Below, piece by piece: positions 37,190 to 45,183 of a DNA stretch of 64,000 bases. Position 1 is the stretch's first letter; each line of letters starts with the position of its first letter. The translations under genes were made by a program, and so were the position numbers. Origin of the DNA: Fibrobacterota bacterium (lineage in GTDB: Bacteria; Fibrobacterota; Chitinivibrionia; Chitinivibrionales; Chitinispirillaceae); NCBI GenBank assembly GCA_003164335.1, contig PLTF01000019.1:224-64223 (forward strand), read 5' to 3'. The notes beneath the pieces were generated by a model. It was not told the DNA's origin, searched no databases, and was given only the letters and a program-made list of their open reading frames with translations.

Positions 37190-37605
37190 ACGTAATAAAG
37201 CAAAAGAAAAGTGAGCAGGAACCTGTAGGGGCGACCCTGTGCGGTTGCCCGGGGGTTACCGGGGCATGGCATGCCGTATCCGTGATGATCTTGATTGTTT
37301 CTTGCTTTTATATAACCTCTCCCCGGGGGAGAGGTCCCGCCGTGTCGGCGGGGTGAGGTCAAAGGCAAGCAAAACAAAGAACCTGGGTCAGAGACCCAGG
37401 CCACATGAGTTTTAAAAGTGATAAAGTGACAGAATGTCATAGCATTAGATAGAAATGGAGTCGGGCGGTTAACAATTATTAAAGGATCAGGAAGATGGGA
37501 AGCCTGGTAAAAGAGCAAAGAATCCTTTGCGATCATCTCTTTTGATTTCGTTTACCGGCTCCCGGCTCCTGACTTCCTTGCCTTTTTCTGATGAAAGGAC
37601 CACGT
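37190..37605. other. 416-bp gap with four successive hairpins
   Basis: No gene. Contains a REP-like hairpin (37225-37250), CCTCTCCCCGGGGGAGAGG (37316-37334), CCCGCC-GTGT-CGGCGGG (37336-37352) and CCTGGGTC-AGA-GACCCAGG (37382-37400). The last 100 bp are less structured and must hold the leuC promoter. Confidence 0.6.
37225..37250 (+). repeat. REP-like GTAG-foot hairpin, copy A
   Basis: GTAGGGGCGACCC-TGTGC-GGTTGCCC. The same element lies inverted at 41522-41547 with 22 of 26 bases identical. A GTAG foot with a GC stem is the form recognised by RAYT transposases. Confidence 0.75.
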
Positions 37606-38898
37606 ATGGGTAAAACAATCACCGAGAAAATTTTTGACGCCCATCTTGCCGACGAACCGTTCGAAGGAACCAAGGTTTTGCGGCTCGATGTCGTCCTGTG
37701 CCATGAGATAACAACGCCGACCGCCATCGTCGACTTGCAATGGCGGAAGAAGGACCGCGTGTTCGATCCGTCAAAGATCAAGGCGGTCATCGACCACGTT
37801 ACTCCGGCGAAGGACTCCAAGAGTGCTTTGCAGGGCAAGATCATGCGGGAGTGGGCTGCCCGCAACGGCATAAGGGATTTCTTCGATATCGGGTCGAACG
37901 GGGTATGCCACGCCCTGTTTCCGGAAAAGGGCTTCATCCGACCGGGCTATACCGTCATCATGGGCGACAGCCACACTTGTACGCACGGCGCTTTCGGCGC
38001 CTTTGCCGCAGGGGTCGGCACTACGGATCTCGAAGTCGGCATACTTAAGGGCGTATGCGCCTTCAGGCAACCGAAGAGCATCCGGGTCGAAGTAAACGGC
38101 GTCCTGCCGAAGGGTGTGTATGCAAAAGATGTAATTCTCGAAATCATCCGCCGGCTGACGGTAAACGGCGCTACCGACCGCATCCTCGAATTTGCCGGGA
38201 CCGCCGTGGAGGCCATGTCCATGGAGGAGCGGATGACGCTTTCCAATATGGCGATCGAGGCCGGGGCGACCTCCGGGCTCTGCCGGCCCGACGGCGTGAC
38301 CCTCGACTACCTGTGGCCGTTTGTCGCCGGCGACTTCGGCGGCGACCGGGCAAAGGGTCTTGCCGCGTATAAAGCATGGTGGTCGGATCCGGACGCCTCG
38401 TACGAGTCAACACTGGCGATCGATGCGGCTGCGCTCGAACCGGTGGCAACGGTCGGCTATAAGCCGGACCAGGTGCGGAAGCTTGCCGAGCTCGAAAAGG
38501 ATAATGTCCGGGTCGACCAGGTGTATATCGGTTCCTGTACGAACGGTCGGATTTCCGACCTCCGTGTCGCTGCGGGTGTGACAAAAGGGAAGAAGCTCGC
38601 GCAGGGCGTGCGCGGCATCCTCTGCCCTGCAACGCCCGCGATCTACCGGCAGGCCATGCATGAGGGACTTCTCGATATCTTCATGGATGCCGGGTATGTC
38701 GTGACGAACCCGACCTGCGGGGCATGCCTCGGCATGTCGAACGGGGTCCTTGCCGAAGGGGAGGTCTGCGCCTCGACGACCAACCGCAACTTCAACGGTC
38801 GCATGGGCAAGGGCGGGATGGTGCATCTTGTCAGTCCCGCATCGGCGGCGGCATCCGGGATCACCGGGCATCTTACCGATCCAAGAAACCATTTGTAA
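37606..38898 (+). CDS. leuC: 3-isopropylmalate dehydratase large subunit
   Basis: Aconitase-family enzyme of leucine synthesis, 430 residues, the shorter HacA/LeuC2 type. Signature GDSHTCTHGAFGAFAAGVGTTD near 120; 4Fe-4S ligands: C in GSCTNGR near 310 and two C in NPTCGACLG near 370. The ATG at 37606 with AAAGGA upstream is preferred to one five codons earlier. leuD follows after 42 bp. The short type also includes homoaconitase and methylmalate dehydratase, so substrate is not settled; no leuA or leuB is nearby. Confidence 0.9.
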   Translation: MGKTITEKIFDAHLADEPFEGTKVLRLDVVLCHEITTPTAIVDLQWRKKDRVFDPSKIKAVIDHVTPAKDSKSALQGKIMREWAARNGIRDFFDIGSNGVCHALFPEKGFIRPGYTVIMGDSHTCTHGAFGAFAAGVGTTDLEVGILKGVCAFRQPKSIRVEVNGVLPKGVYAKDVILEIIRRLTVNGATDRILEFAGTAVEAMSMEERMTLSNMAIEAGATSGLCRPDGVTLDYLWPFVAGDFGGDRAKGLAAYKAWWSDPDASYESTLAIDAAALEPVATVGYKPDQVRKLAELEKDNVRVDQVYIGSCTNGRISDLRVAAGVTKGKKLAQGVRGILCPATPAIYRQAMHEGLLDIFMDAGYVVTNPTCGACLGMSNGVLAEGEVCASTTNRNFNGRMGKGGMVHLVSPASAAASGITGHLTDPRNHL

Positions 38899-38940
38899 AT
38901 AAGCACGTTCATGGTGTTTGATCTTACAAGGAGACTAAAA

Positions 38941-39471
38941 ATGAAAACTTTCGGCGGCCAAACGCTCTTCCTCGATCGCAGCGACATCAATACCGATGAG
39001 ATCATCCCGGCGAAATACCTTACCGAAGTGGATAAGGACGCCCTCGGCCCGCACCTTCTCGAAGACCTGACGCTTCCCGGATTCGATCCGAAAGCAACCC
39101 TCCATGGGAGAATCGGCGTCATCGTGACGAGGGCGAATTTCGGCTGCGGCTCGTCGCGGGAACATGCACCCTGGGCTCTCGAAGTCAACGGCATCACCGT
39201 AGTGATAGCCGAGAGCTTCGCGCGGATCTTCCGGCAGAACATGTTTAACGGAGGCCTGCTGGCAATTGAGCTCCCTGCCGTTGCCATTGCGGAACTCTTC
39301 GATGCCTTTGCCGGCGTTGCCTCGCCCACCTGCGCGGTCGATCTCGATGCGAAGAAGCTGCGCGTTGCGGCAGCAGGGAAAAATGCGGAGTACTCCTTCG
39401 GCCTGAGTCCCTTCGACGAGGCGCTCGTCAGGTCGGGCGGATGGGTCGAATTTGCGGATGCGCGGTACTGA
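38941..39471 (+). CDS. leuD: 3-isopropylmalate dehydratase small subunit
   Basis: Swivel-domain partner of LeuC, 176 residues. Hallmarks: RSDINTDEIIPAKYL near 14 and NFGCGSSREHAPWAL near 70. The ATG at 38941 has AAGGAG upstream and removes an unlikely 10-residue extension. A weak hairpin (GCAGGTTC/GAACCTGC, 39494-39519) follows and is shared with the convergent vapC. Confidence 0.93.
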   Translation: MKTFGGQTLFLDRSDINTDEIIPAKYLTEVDKDALGPHLLEDLTLPGFDPKATLHGRIGVIVTRANFGCGSSREHAPWALEVNGITVVIAESFARIFRQNMFNGGLLAIELPAVAIAELFDAFAGVASPTCAVDLDAKKLRVAAAGKNAEYSFGLSPFDEALVRSGGWVEFADARY

Positions 39472-39493
39472 AGAGAGGATTATTGATAACGCG

Positions 39494-39519
39494 GCAGGTT
39501 CGCTATGAGGTGAACCTGC
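39494..39519. terminator. Weak hairpin between leuD and vapC ends
   Basis: GCAGGTTC pairs with GAACCTGC around a 10-nt loop. There is no T-run on either strand, so at best it is a partial terminator or mRNA end stabiliser. Confidence 0.4.
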
Positions 39520-39523
39520 TGTA

Positions 39524-39886
39524 CTAACCGGTATAGACGACATCCAGTTCTGCGGCGGCAGACAGAAGGCTTTTATCGCGGGTGAATAGTAGAGCATGGG
39601 ACACCTTTGCCGCCGCCAGCAAATGAATATCGACGAACCTGAGTCCCTTGCCGAACAGTTCATGCCGCTCGATAAAATGGTGATACTCCGCCTGCGATAC
39701 TTCGGGAACGATGGGTAACGCCACAATCAACTTCAGGATCGCGGTTCTGTTCCTGAAATTTCCACACGCCAATTCGCCGATGATGTACGGGTGGGTTGCT
39801 GCTTGATACTCGTTGAGGAGATACTCAAGATCGGAATTGTGCTTCCTGAAGTGATCGATCCAGATTGAAGTATCAATAAGTACCAC
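39524..39886 (-). CDS. vapC: VapC-type PIN-domain ribonuclease toxin
   Basis: 120 residues. PIN acidic residues are in place: D in LIDTSIWIDHF (5), E in GELACGNF (about 38), D in RFVDIHLLAAA (about 86) and D in FTRDKSL (about 104). VapC toxins cleave tRNA or rRNA. The start is three bases after the vapB stop, the normal antitoxin-toxin order. The two are flanked by leuD (convergent) and an MFS gene (divergent). Confidence 0.92.
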   Translation of the reverse strand: MVLIDTSIWIDHFRKHNSDLEYLLNEYQAATHPYIIGELACGNFRNRTAILKLIVALPIVPEVSQAEYHHFIERHELFGKGLRFVDIHLLAAAKVSHALLFTRDKSLLSAAAELDVVYTG

Positions 39887-39889
39887 TGC

Positions 39890-40081
39890 CTATCCTGCTT
39901 TCCGTCTTCGAATGGCTTTTGCGCCGGGTTCAGTGCCGCCTAAAAGTGCGAGCCGCCGGCTGCTTTCCTGGTAAATGAGCGCCTCCAGCCCCCGGTGCAC
40001 GAGCGAGGTCTTTTCCTTGATGCCGGTCAGGGCAGAGGCCTTTTTAAGCACTGCATCGTCGATAATCAGGGTTGTCCTCAT
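39890..40081 (-). CDS. vapB: VapB-family antitoxin
   Basis: 63 residues. An N-terminal ribbon-helix-helix (MRTTLIIDDAVLKKASALTGI) is followed by KTSLVHRGLEALI, typical of the DUF2191 VapB type, then a basic C-terminal toxin-binding tail (AKAIRRRKAG). GGAAGGTG precedes the start. A perfect palindrome upstream is the likely autoregulatory operator. Confidence 0.88.
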   Translation of the reverse strand: MRTTLIIDDAVLKKASALTGIKEKTSLVHRGLEALIYQESSRRLALLGGTEPGAKAIRRRKAG

Positions 40082-40095
40082 GATACACCTTCCTT

Positions 40096-40113
40096 ATGCA
40101 TACAAATATGCAT
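40096..40113. promoter_or_regulatory. Palindromic operator of vapBC
   Basis: ATGCATA-CAAA-TATGCAT, a perfect 7+7 inverted repeat 14 bp upstream of the vapB start. This is the position and symmetry expected for a VapB ribbon-helix-helix operator. Confidence 0.6.
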
Positions 40114-40232
40114 CATTGCTATGATTTCCGCAACCGATCCGCATAATCGTTCTGCAGGCGGATGCAAAAAACTATTTTTGGTAGTCTTTTTTTATGATAG
40201 CTCGTCAGGTTCAATTACCTTCGGGAGATACC

Positions 40233-41480
40233 GTGCCGGAACAGGATTTCAAAATTTATCCGTACCGCTGGGTCGTGCTTGCGGTTTTCATGCTTATCAA
40301 TATCATGGTCCAGGTATTGTGGATCTGCTACGCACCCATCGCCTCGTCGGCCGCGGTTTCGTACGGGGTTTCCAGGGAAAGCGTCGACCTGCTGGCGAAT
40401 CTCTTCATGCTTATTTATATCCCGGTTTCATTCCCGGCCGCCTGGGCCATCGATCATTTCGGGTTCAAGAAAGCCGTCGGCTTCGGCGCTATACTTATGG
40501 CCGTATTCGGCCTTCTTCGCGCGCTCTTCCCGTTCAATTATTCCGTTGCGCTCATCGGATCTATCGGCATTGCGGTCGGCCAGCCGTTCCTGCTCAATGC
40601 CTTTACCAAGCTCGCGGCGGTGTGGTTTCCGCAGAAGCAACGGGCGACGATCACCGGGATCATTTTTCTTGCGATGTTCCTCGGGATAGGCGTCGGCGAA
40701 GCGCTTGGACCGCGCCTCGTCGACGCTTACCACATTGCGGGCATGCAGATGATTTACGGGGGAGCAACGCTCGCCGCCGTTGTGCTCTTCCTTATCTTCG
40801 CGCGCTCCAAACCGCCGACTCCTGTCGGCCCTCCGGAAACGGAGGCGCGCGCGCTGGTCCTGGACGGGTTAAAAAAGATGTTGCGGCAGCGGGAGGTCTA
40901 TTTCCTGTCGTTTGCCCTTTTTATCGGCAGCGGGATAGTCAATGCGGTGTTCACCCTTATCGACGGCTTCGGCCGCGAGAAGGGACTCTCCATCGATCAG
41001 GGCGTTACCCTGACCGTGGTCCTGCTGGCGGCGGGAATCGTCGGCAGCATCGCCCTTCCCGTTCTCTCGGATGCGATCCGTCAAAGGAAGACGATCATCC
41101 TGCTGGGCATTTTCGGCGCGGTTCCGGCAACCCTGTGTCTCGCAATGGGAAAGGGGTTCCACTTCGAGATTGCCTGCTTCGTTCTTCTCGGCTTCTGCAT
41201 CACCGGCGTCACGCCGCTGGCGTACCAGTATGGCGCCGAGATCACGCACCCTGCTCCGGAAGGCACCAGCAACGGCATATTCGCTCTCGTGGTCCAGGCT
41301 TCGGGCCTCCTCATCGTCCTCATGGACAGACTCAAGAGCGCTTTCCACAATTCGTATATTCCGTCGCTCATCGGGCTCGCGGTCATGATAGCGGCAAGCG
41401 GCCTGCTCTTTCTTGTCGCGAAAGAGTCCCCGGAGATGCACCGTCGGCAGGCCGAGCGGCAAAGGGTGTCGGGTGCATAA
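40233..41480 (+). CDS. Major facilitator superfamily transporter
   Basis: About 415 residues, 12 predicted helices. MFS marks: AAWAIDHFGFKKAVGFGA after helix 2, GIAVGQPFLLNAFTKLAAVWFP near helix 4, and a polar central loop about 200-225. It resembles FLVCR/haem-choline or oxalate-type MFS members in layout, but the substrate cannot be told. The GTG at 40233 has GGGAG five bases upstream; an in-frame ATG at 40194 is the alternative and has no ribosome site. Divergent from vapBC and isolated. Confidence 0.85.
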   Translation: MPEQDFKIYPYRWVVLAVFMLINIMVQVLWICYAPIASSAAVSYGVSRESVDLLANLFMLIYIPVSFPAAWAIDHFGFKKAVGFGAILMAVFGLLRALFPFNYSVALIGSIGIAVGQPFLLNAFTKLAAVWFPQKQRATITGIIFLAMFLGIGVGEALGPRLVDAYHIAGMQMIYGGATLAAVVLFLIFARSKPPTPVGPPETEARALVLDGLKKMLRQREVYFLSFALFIGSGIVNAVFTLIDGFGREKGLSIDQGVTLTVVLLAAGIVGSIALPVLSDAIRQRKTIILLGIFGAVPATLCLAMGKGFHFEIACFVLLGFCITGVTPLAYQYGAEITHPAPEGTSNGIFALVVQASGLLIVLMDRLKSAFHNSYIPSLIGLAVMIAASGLLFLVAKESPEMHRRQAERQRVSGA

Positions 41481-41521
41481 AAAAAGCTCTGCCGGCAGGG
41501 CCTCGGTTTTCATTTGTTACA

Positions 41522-41547
41522 GGGCAACCACATAGGGTTGCCCCTAC
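41522..41547 (-). repeat. REP-like GTAG-foot hairpin, copy B
   Basis: Inverted copy of the element at 37225: reads GTAGGGGCAACCC-TATGT-GGTTGCCC on the minus strand. It lies between the convergent ends of the MFS and exoprotein genes, where it can end both transcripts. Confidence 0.75.
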
Positions 41548-41601
41548 TTTAATAAAATCTTTTATGTTTTAACCCTCGAACTCTCCAACTCTCCAACGTA
41601 T

Positions 41602-44600
41602 TTAATTTCCCAGATGGACCAGCTTAATCTGCTTGTCGAAGCCGGCGGCCTTCATTCGCACAATGTACACGCTCGACCCCACCGCACCGTCGCGGGCTTC
41701 AGTGCCGTTCCACGCCAGTTCATAATGCCCCGCCCGGTAGACTCCCTTTGCCAACTGCTTTACAAGATCGCCCTTCATGTCAAATATAGCGATCTCGACG
41801 GCATGCTGCGAAGCCCCTGCGATCGTCGGCACGTCAAAGGCGACTTTCATTGATCCCTTGAACGGGTTCGGATACGCCCGGGCAAGGTTGAACGAGGATA
41901 TGAATGCGCCCGCAGGAACGGCAAGCGTTGCCGAGAGGATCGTCCTTGCCGCATAGACCGGATCGCCGCCTGCGGCTGCAAGAGGATACTCAGCCGCACC
42001 GTTCCATAGCTTGAAGGTAATCTTTTCAGACGGTCCGCAGCCGTCCTTTTCCCCGGTCATCGGGCCCTTTCCCCACAGTGCAAAGGCGACAATGCCGTTT
42101 TTCACGGTTCCGGCCCCGACTATGTTCCCCTTCGTGTCAAAAGCGCCGACCTCGCATTTGTCGGAAGCGGCTTTGCCCCCGCATTCGATGTGCCTGCCGA
42201 GGAACGCAGCAAAGTTACCGGTCGAAGCGTGCTTTTTAAAGTGCCGGAGAGGGGTCGGGCAGGGGAGGTTCCCGGCGGCAGCGGACACCTTTGCCGGGCC
42301 GCCACCCGGCGGATAGGTCAGCGTCGTTGTCGCATTTGTTAAAATGTAATAGCCGTTGCCGGGGACCATGGTGCCGATCTCATCGAGCGATGCGGCGGGC
42401 CAGTAAAGGTTGCTGGCGCCGTCCATGGCAAGCACGAGCTGGGTGCTTATCGGGGCAAGCGCCGTCGCAACGGGCAGCCCCGTCTGCGGCAGGTAGGTGA
42501 CAAGATTCCAGTTGGAGGCCGTCAGCGGAATGGGCGTGGACGAGACTGCGTCGGCAGCGCCGGTCAACCTGAGCGTATCGGTCGCCACGGTGTCGAGGAC
42601 CCAGTAGCCGGATCCGGTATGGAGGCTGCCGATTTCGTCAAGAGATGCACCCGGCCAGTAGAGGTTGTCGTTTCCGTCCATTGCCAGGATGAACCCCTTG
42701 AGCCCGGCGAAGACGCCGCTGGTCGAAGAATCCGCCGGATGAATATTCAGGGAGTACATGAACCAGCCGTTTTTAAGCGGAATACCGAAACGCACCGGTG
42801 TGGTAAAACTCCAGACTCCCGACCATGCGCCTGCGCCGCTCGCATTGACGGCACTTGCTTTCCAGTAGTACGTGGTATAATTGGCGAGTCCGGCGAGCGC
42901 TACCGATTGCGCCGTCAGTCCGTTCTGGCACAGGACCGTGGTGCCGAAGAGGGAACTGGTGGACACTATGATATCATACGTTGACGCTGCGGAAACCGTG
43001 CCCCAGGAGAGGCTCAGCGCGAGCGAACCGCTGGTGGCGGCATTGCCCGGGTAGGAAAGGGCCGGAGCGCCGGGAGGCGGCAGGGTCGAAAAATTCCAGA
43101 GGCTCGACCACGCGCCCGAATAGGTTGAAAACTGGGCACCCACCTGCCAGTAATAGGTGGTGCCGATTGCGAGAGGGCCTGCCGCCAGCCCGGTTGAAAC
43201 CAGGCCGCCCTGCTTCAGGACCGTCGATCCAAAGGATGCATCGGTCGAAACCTCTACCGTATACGAAACCGCGCCGCTTTCATTTGCCCAGCTCAGGCTT
43301 ACTCCGGAAGCCGGGAGGTTGGCCGAAAAATTGACCGGTGAGGAGAGCACCGGCACATCGGTGGCGACCGAATTGACAACCGCCCCGGAACTCCCGGCGC
43401 CGATGATCTGGCTGCCGGTTATGATGACGGCGCTCAGGGTGGCCCCGGTGCCGGTACCCCCGCCGGACCAGTTGCTGCCGTCGGTGGAGGTGAGGAGAAT
43501 GCCGCCGGTACCCACGGCGGCGAATTGCCCTGCCCCGTAAGCCACGCTCAACAGGCTGTCGGCCGTCCCCGAACTCCTGCCGGTCCAGGCGGTACCGTCC
43601 GGAGAGCCTATAATCGTTCCTGAACTGCCCACGGCGATAAAAAGGGTCCCGCCGCAGACGATCCCCGTAAGATTTACCGACGAGCCGGAACTCCGGCCTG
43701 TCCACACGGTCCCGGTAGCCGAAGTCAGGATGGCTCCCCCGGCGCCGACGACGGCAAATAAGTTGTCCCCATACGTTGCACCGGTCAGGTTCGCCGAGGT
43801 TCCCGAGGTTGCGGTAGTCCAGGCAATGCCGTCGGTCGAGGTCAGGATAGTACCGCCATTGCCTGCCGCGACAAACTGGGCGCCATTGTAGGCGATGGCG
43901 TTGAGATTTTGCGTGGTGTTGGAGGTGCGGGGCGTCCAGGCAACGCCGTCGGGCGAAGTCAGGATGGTGCCGGAATCGCCGACCGCGACGAATTCATCGT
44001 AAACAACCGAGTGGAGCGATGCATGGGTCCCCGAGGTCTGCGGGGTCCAGTGGACGCCGTCGGTTGACGTAGAGACCGTTCCGCTGCTCCCGACGGCTAC
44101 ATACCCCTTTGCCGCCCCGGAGGCTATGCCGAGAATGTTGCCCGAGGAGCCGGTGCTCGCGGTGACAACGGTCTGGGTGATGGTGCTGAAGGTCCAGCCG
44201 GCACTCCAGCTCCCGGTCCCCGCAAAATTCGTTGCATTGACTCGCCAGTAATAGGTTGCGTTGGCTGCGAGCCCTCCCGGCGCTCCCGCAATTGCCGTGA
44301 TTCCGGTCTGGTACGAGAGCGTCGTAGCGAATGCGGCGGAGGTGGACACTTGCAGTGAATAGGAGGAGGCATAGGCGACGCCGCTCCAGTTCAGGATTAC
44401 TGCCAGTGGCTGGGCCAGAGCGCTGTTTGCCGGGGAAGAGAGGCCCGGAGCGGACGGGGCGGAAATGCCGGTAATGCTCATCGGTACCGAGTAGGCGACC
44501 GGACTCCCGGCAACGAAGGTTGAATCGGTCGAGGGAGTCATGCCGGGCGGAAAGGGGACCGGCCCGTTGGGAGGATAGAAGGTGACTATGGCGGGCATTT

Positions 44601-44964
44601 CACCCGTCAGGGTATCCCATACCCGGAAGTGCAGCCTCGCCCCGGCTTTGAAGCCGGGCTTGATAACGCCGGTATTGTTGTAGCCCGCAACCGTGATGGT
44701 GCCGGTAGGCCCTGCAGGCCAGTTGCCCACTCCCCAGCAGTTACCGGCTGAATCGAAGACGCCGATCTCATCGGGCACCCCGAGCGTATTTGACGATATC
44801 GGAGCGCCGTTCAGGGTCGGGTGCGCGGCGGTATCGAGAAAAACCGTCAGGGTTGCTCCGGTTTCACTGTCAAGTGGATTGAAGTGGCGCGCGAAGGCGC
44901 TTCCAGCCAATGTCCAGAGGACGATTACGACCGGCATCCAGCGCTTTAATTCCATTCCCGACAT
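41602..44964 (-). CDS. T9SS-type exoprotein with predicted seven-bladed propeller
   Basis: About 1120 residues, exported (signal peptide ending AFARHF). Order: a DEIG-like module (about 25-170: DEIGVFDSAGNCWG), an FN3-like domain (170-260), seven BNR/Ycf48-like blades of about 39 residues (262-535; pattern GTILTS.DG..WT...SGT...L..V.Y....F.AVG), two FN3-like domains (540-725), a paired GWFMYSLNIHPADS/NWNLVTYLPQTG module with LAMDG..NLYWP segments (730-880), a degenerate DEIG module (CEVGAFDTKG), and a sorting domain (YPNPFKG, MKGDLV, VYIVRMKAAGFDK). The ATG at 44964 follows AGGGGAGG, a strong ribosome site. It belongs to the same family as the three exoproteins at the window start. Confidence 0.87.
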   Translation of the reverse strand: MSGMELKRWMPVVIVLWTLAGSAFARHFNPLDSETGATLTVFLDTAAHPTLNGAPISSNTLGVPDEIGVFDSAGNCWGVGNWPAGPTGTITVAGYNNTGVIKPGFKAGARLHFRVWDTLTGEMPAIVTFYPPNGPVPFPPGMTPSTDSTFVAGSPVAYSVPMSITGISAPSAPGLSSPANSALAQPLAVILNWSGVAYASSYSLQVSTSAAFATTLSYQTGITAIAGAPGGLAANATYYWRVNATNFAGTGSWSAGWTFSTITQTVVTASTGSSGNILGIASGAAKGYVAVGSSGTVSTSTDGVHWTPQTSGTHASLHSVVYDEFVAVGDSGTILTSPDGVAWTPRTSNTTQNLNAIAYNGAQFVAAGNGGTILTSTDGIAWTTATSGTSANLTGATYGDNLFAVVGAGGAILTSATGTVWTGRSSGSSVNLTGIVCGGTLFIAVGSSGTIIGSPDGTAWTGRSSGTADSLLSVAYGAGQFAAVGTGGILLTSTDGSNWSGGGTGTGATLSAVIITGSQIIGAGSSGAVVNSVATDVPVLSSPVNFSANLPASGVSLSWANESGAVSYTVEVSTDASFGSTVLKQGGLVSTGLAAGPLAIGTTYYWQVGAQFSTYSGAWSSLWNFSTLPPPGAPALSYPGNAATSGSLALSLSWGTVSAASTYDIIVSTSSLFGTTVLCQNGLTAQSVALAGLANYTTYYWKASAVNASGAGAWSGVWSFTTPVRFGIPLKNGWFMYSLNIHPADSSTSGVFAGLKGFILAMDGNDNLYWPGASLDEIGSLHTGSGYWVLDTVATDTLRLTGAADAVSSTPIPLTASNWNLVTYLPQTGLPVATALAPISTQLVLAMDGASNLYWPAASLDEIGTMVPGNGYYILTNATTTLTYPPGGGPAKVSAAAGNLPCPTPLRHFKKHASTGNFAAFLGRHIECGGKAASDKCEVGAFDTKGNIVGAGTVKNGIVAFALWGKGPMTGEKDGCGPSEKITFKLWNGAAEYPLAAAGGDPVYAARTILSATLAVPAGAFISSFNLARAYPNPFKGSMKVAFDVPTIAGASQHAVEIAIFDMKGDLVKQLAKGVYRAGHYELAWNGTEARDGAVGSSVYIVRMKAAGFDKQIKLVHLGN

Positions 44965-45183
44965 TGAAACCTCCCCTTTTAACCCTGACAATGGTTTATA
45001 GTGTTAAGGAAATCAACGCCGGTTAGGCACTAACTCCCGGTAACGACAATTGTTCGGTGCATGTAATTGTACCATTGCGGAGGACCGTTGGTAAGAGAGG
45101 GAGCGGCAGGCCGGTTAGTTTTATGGTGATGCATATCGATATCCGGCAATTTTGCCGGTAATGATGGACAGGTCGCCGGAGCA

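Noticed and set aside
39995-41572. 525-residue plus-strand frame over the MFS gene
   Set aside because: Out of frame with the transporter, Arg-rich, no hydrophobic helices; the overlapping frame has 12 helices and MFS motifs.
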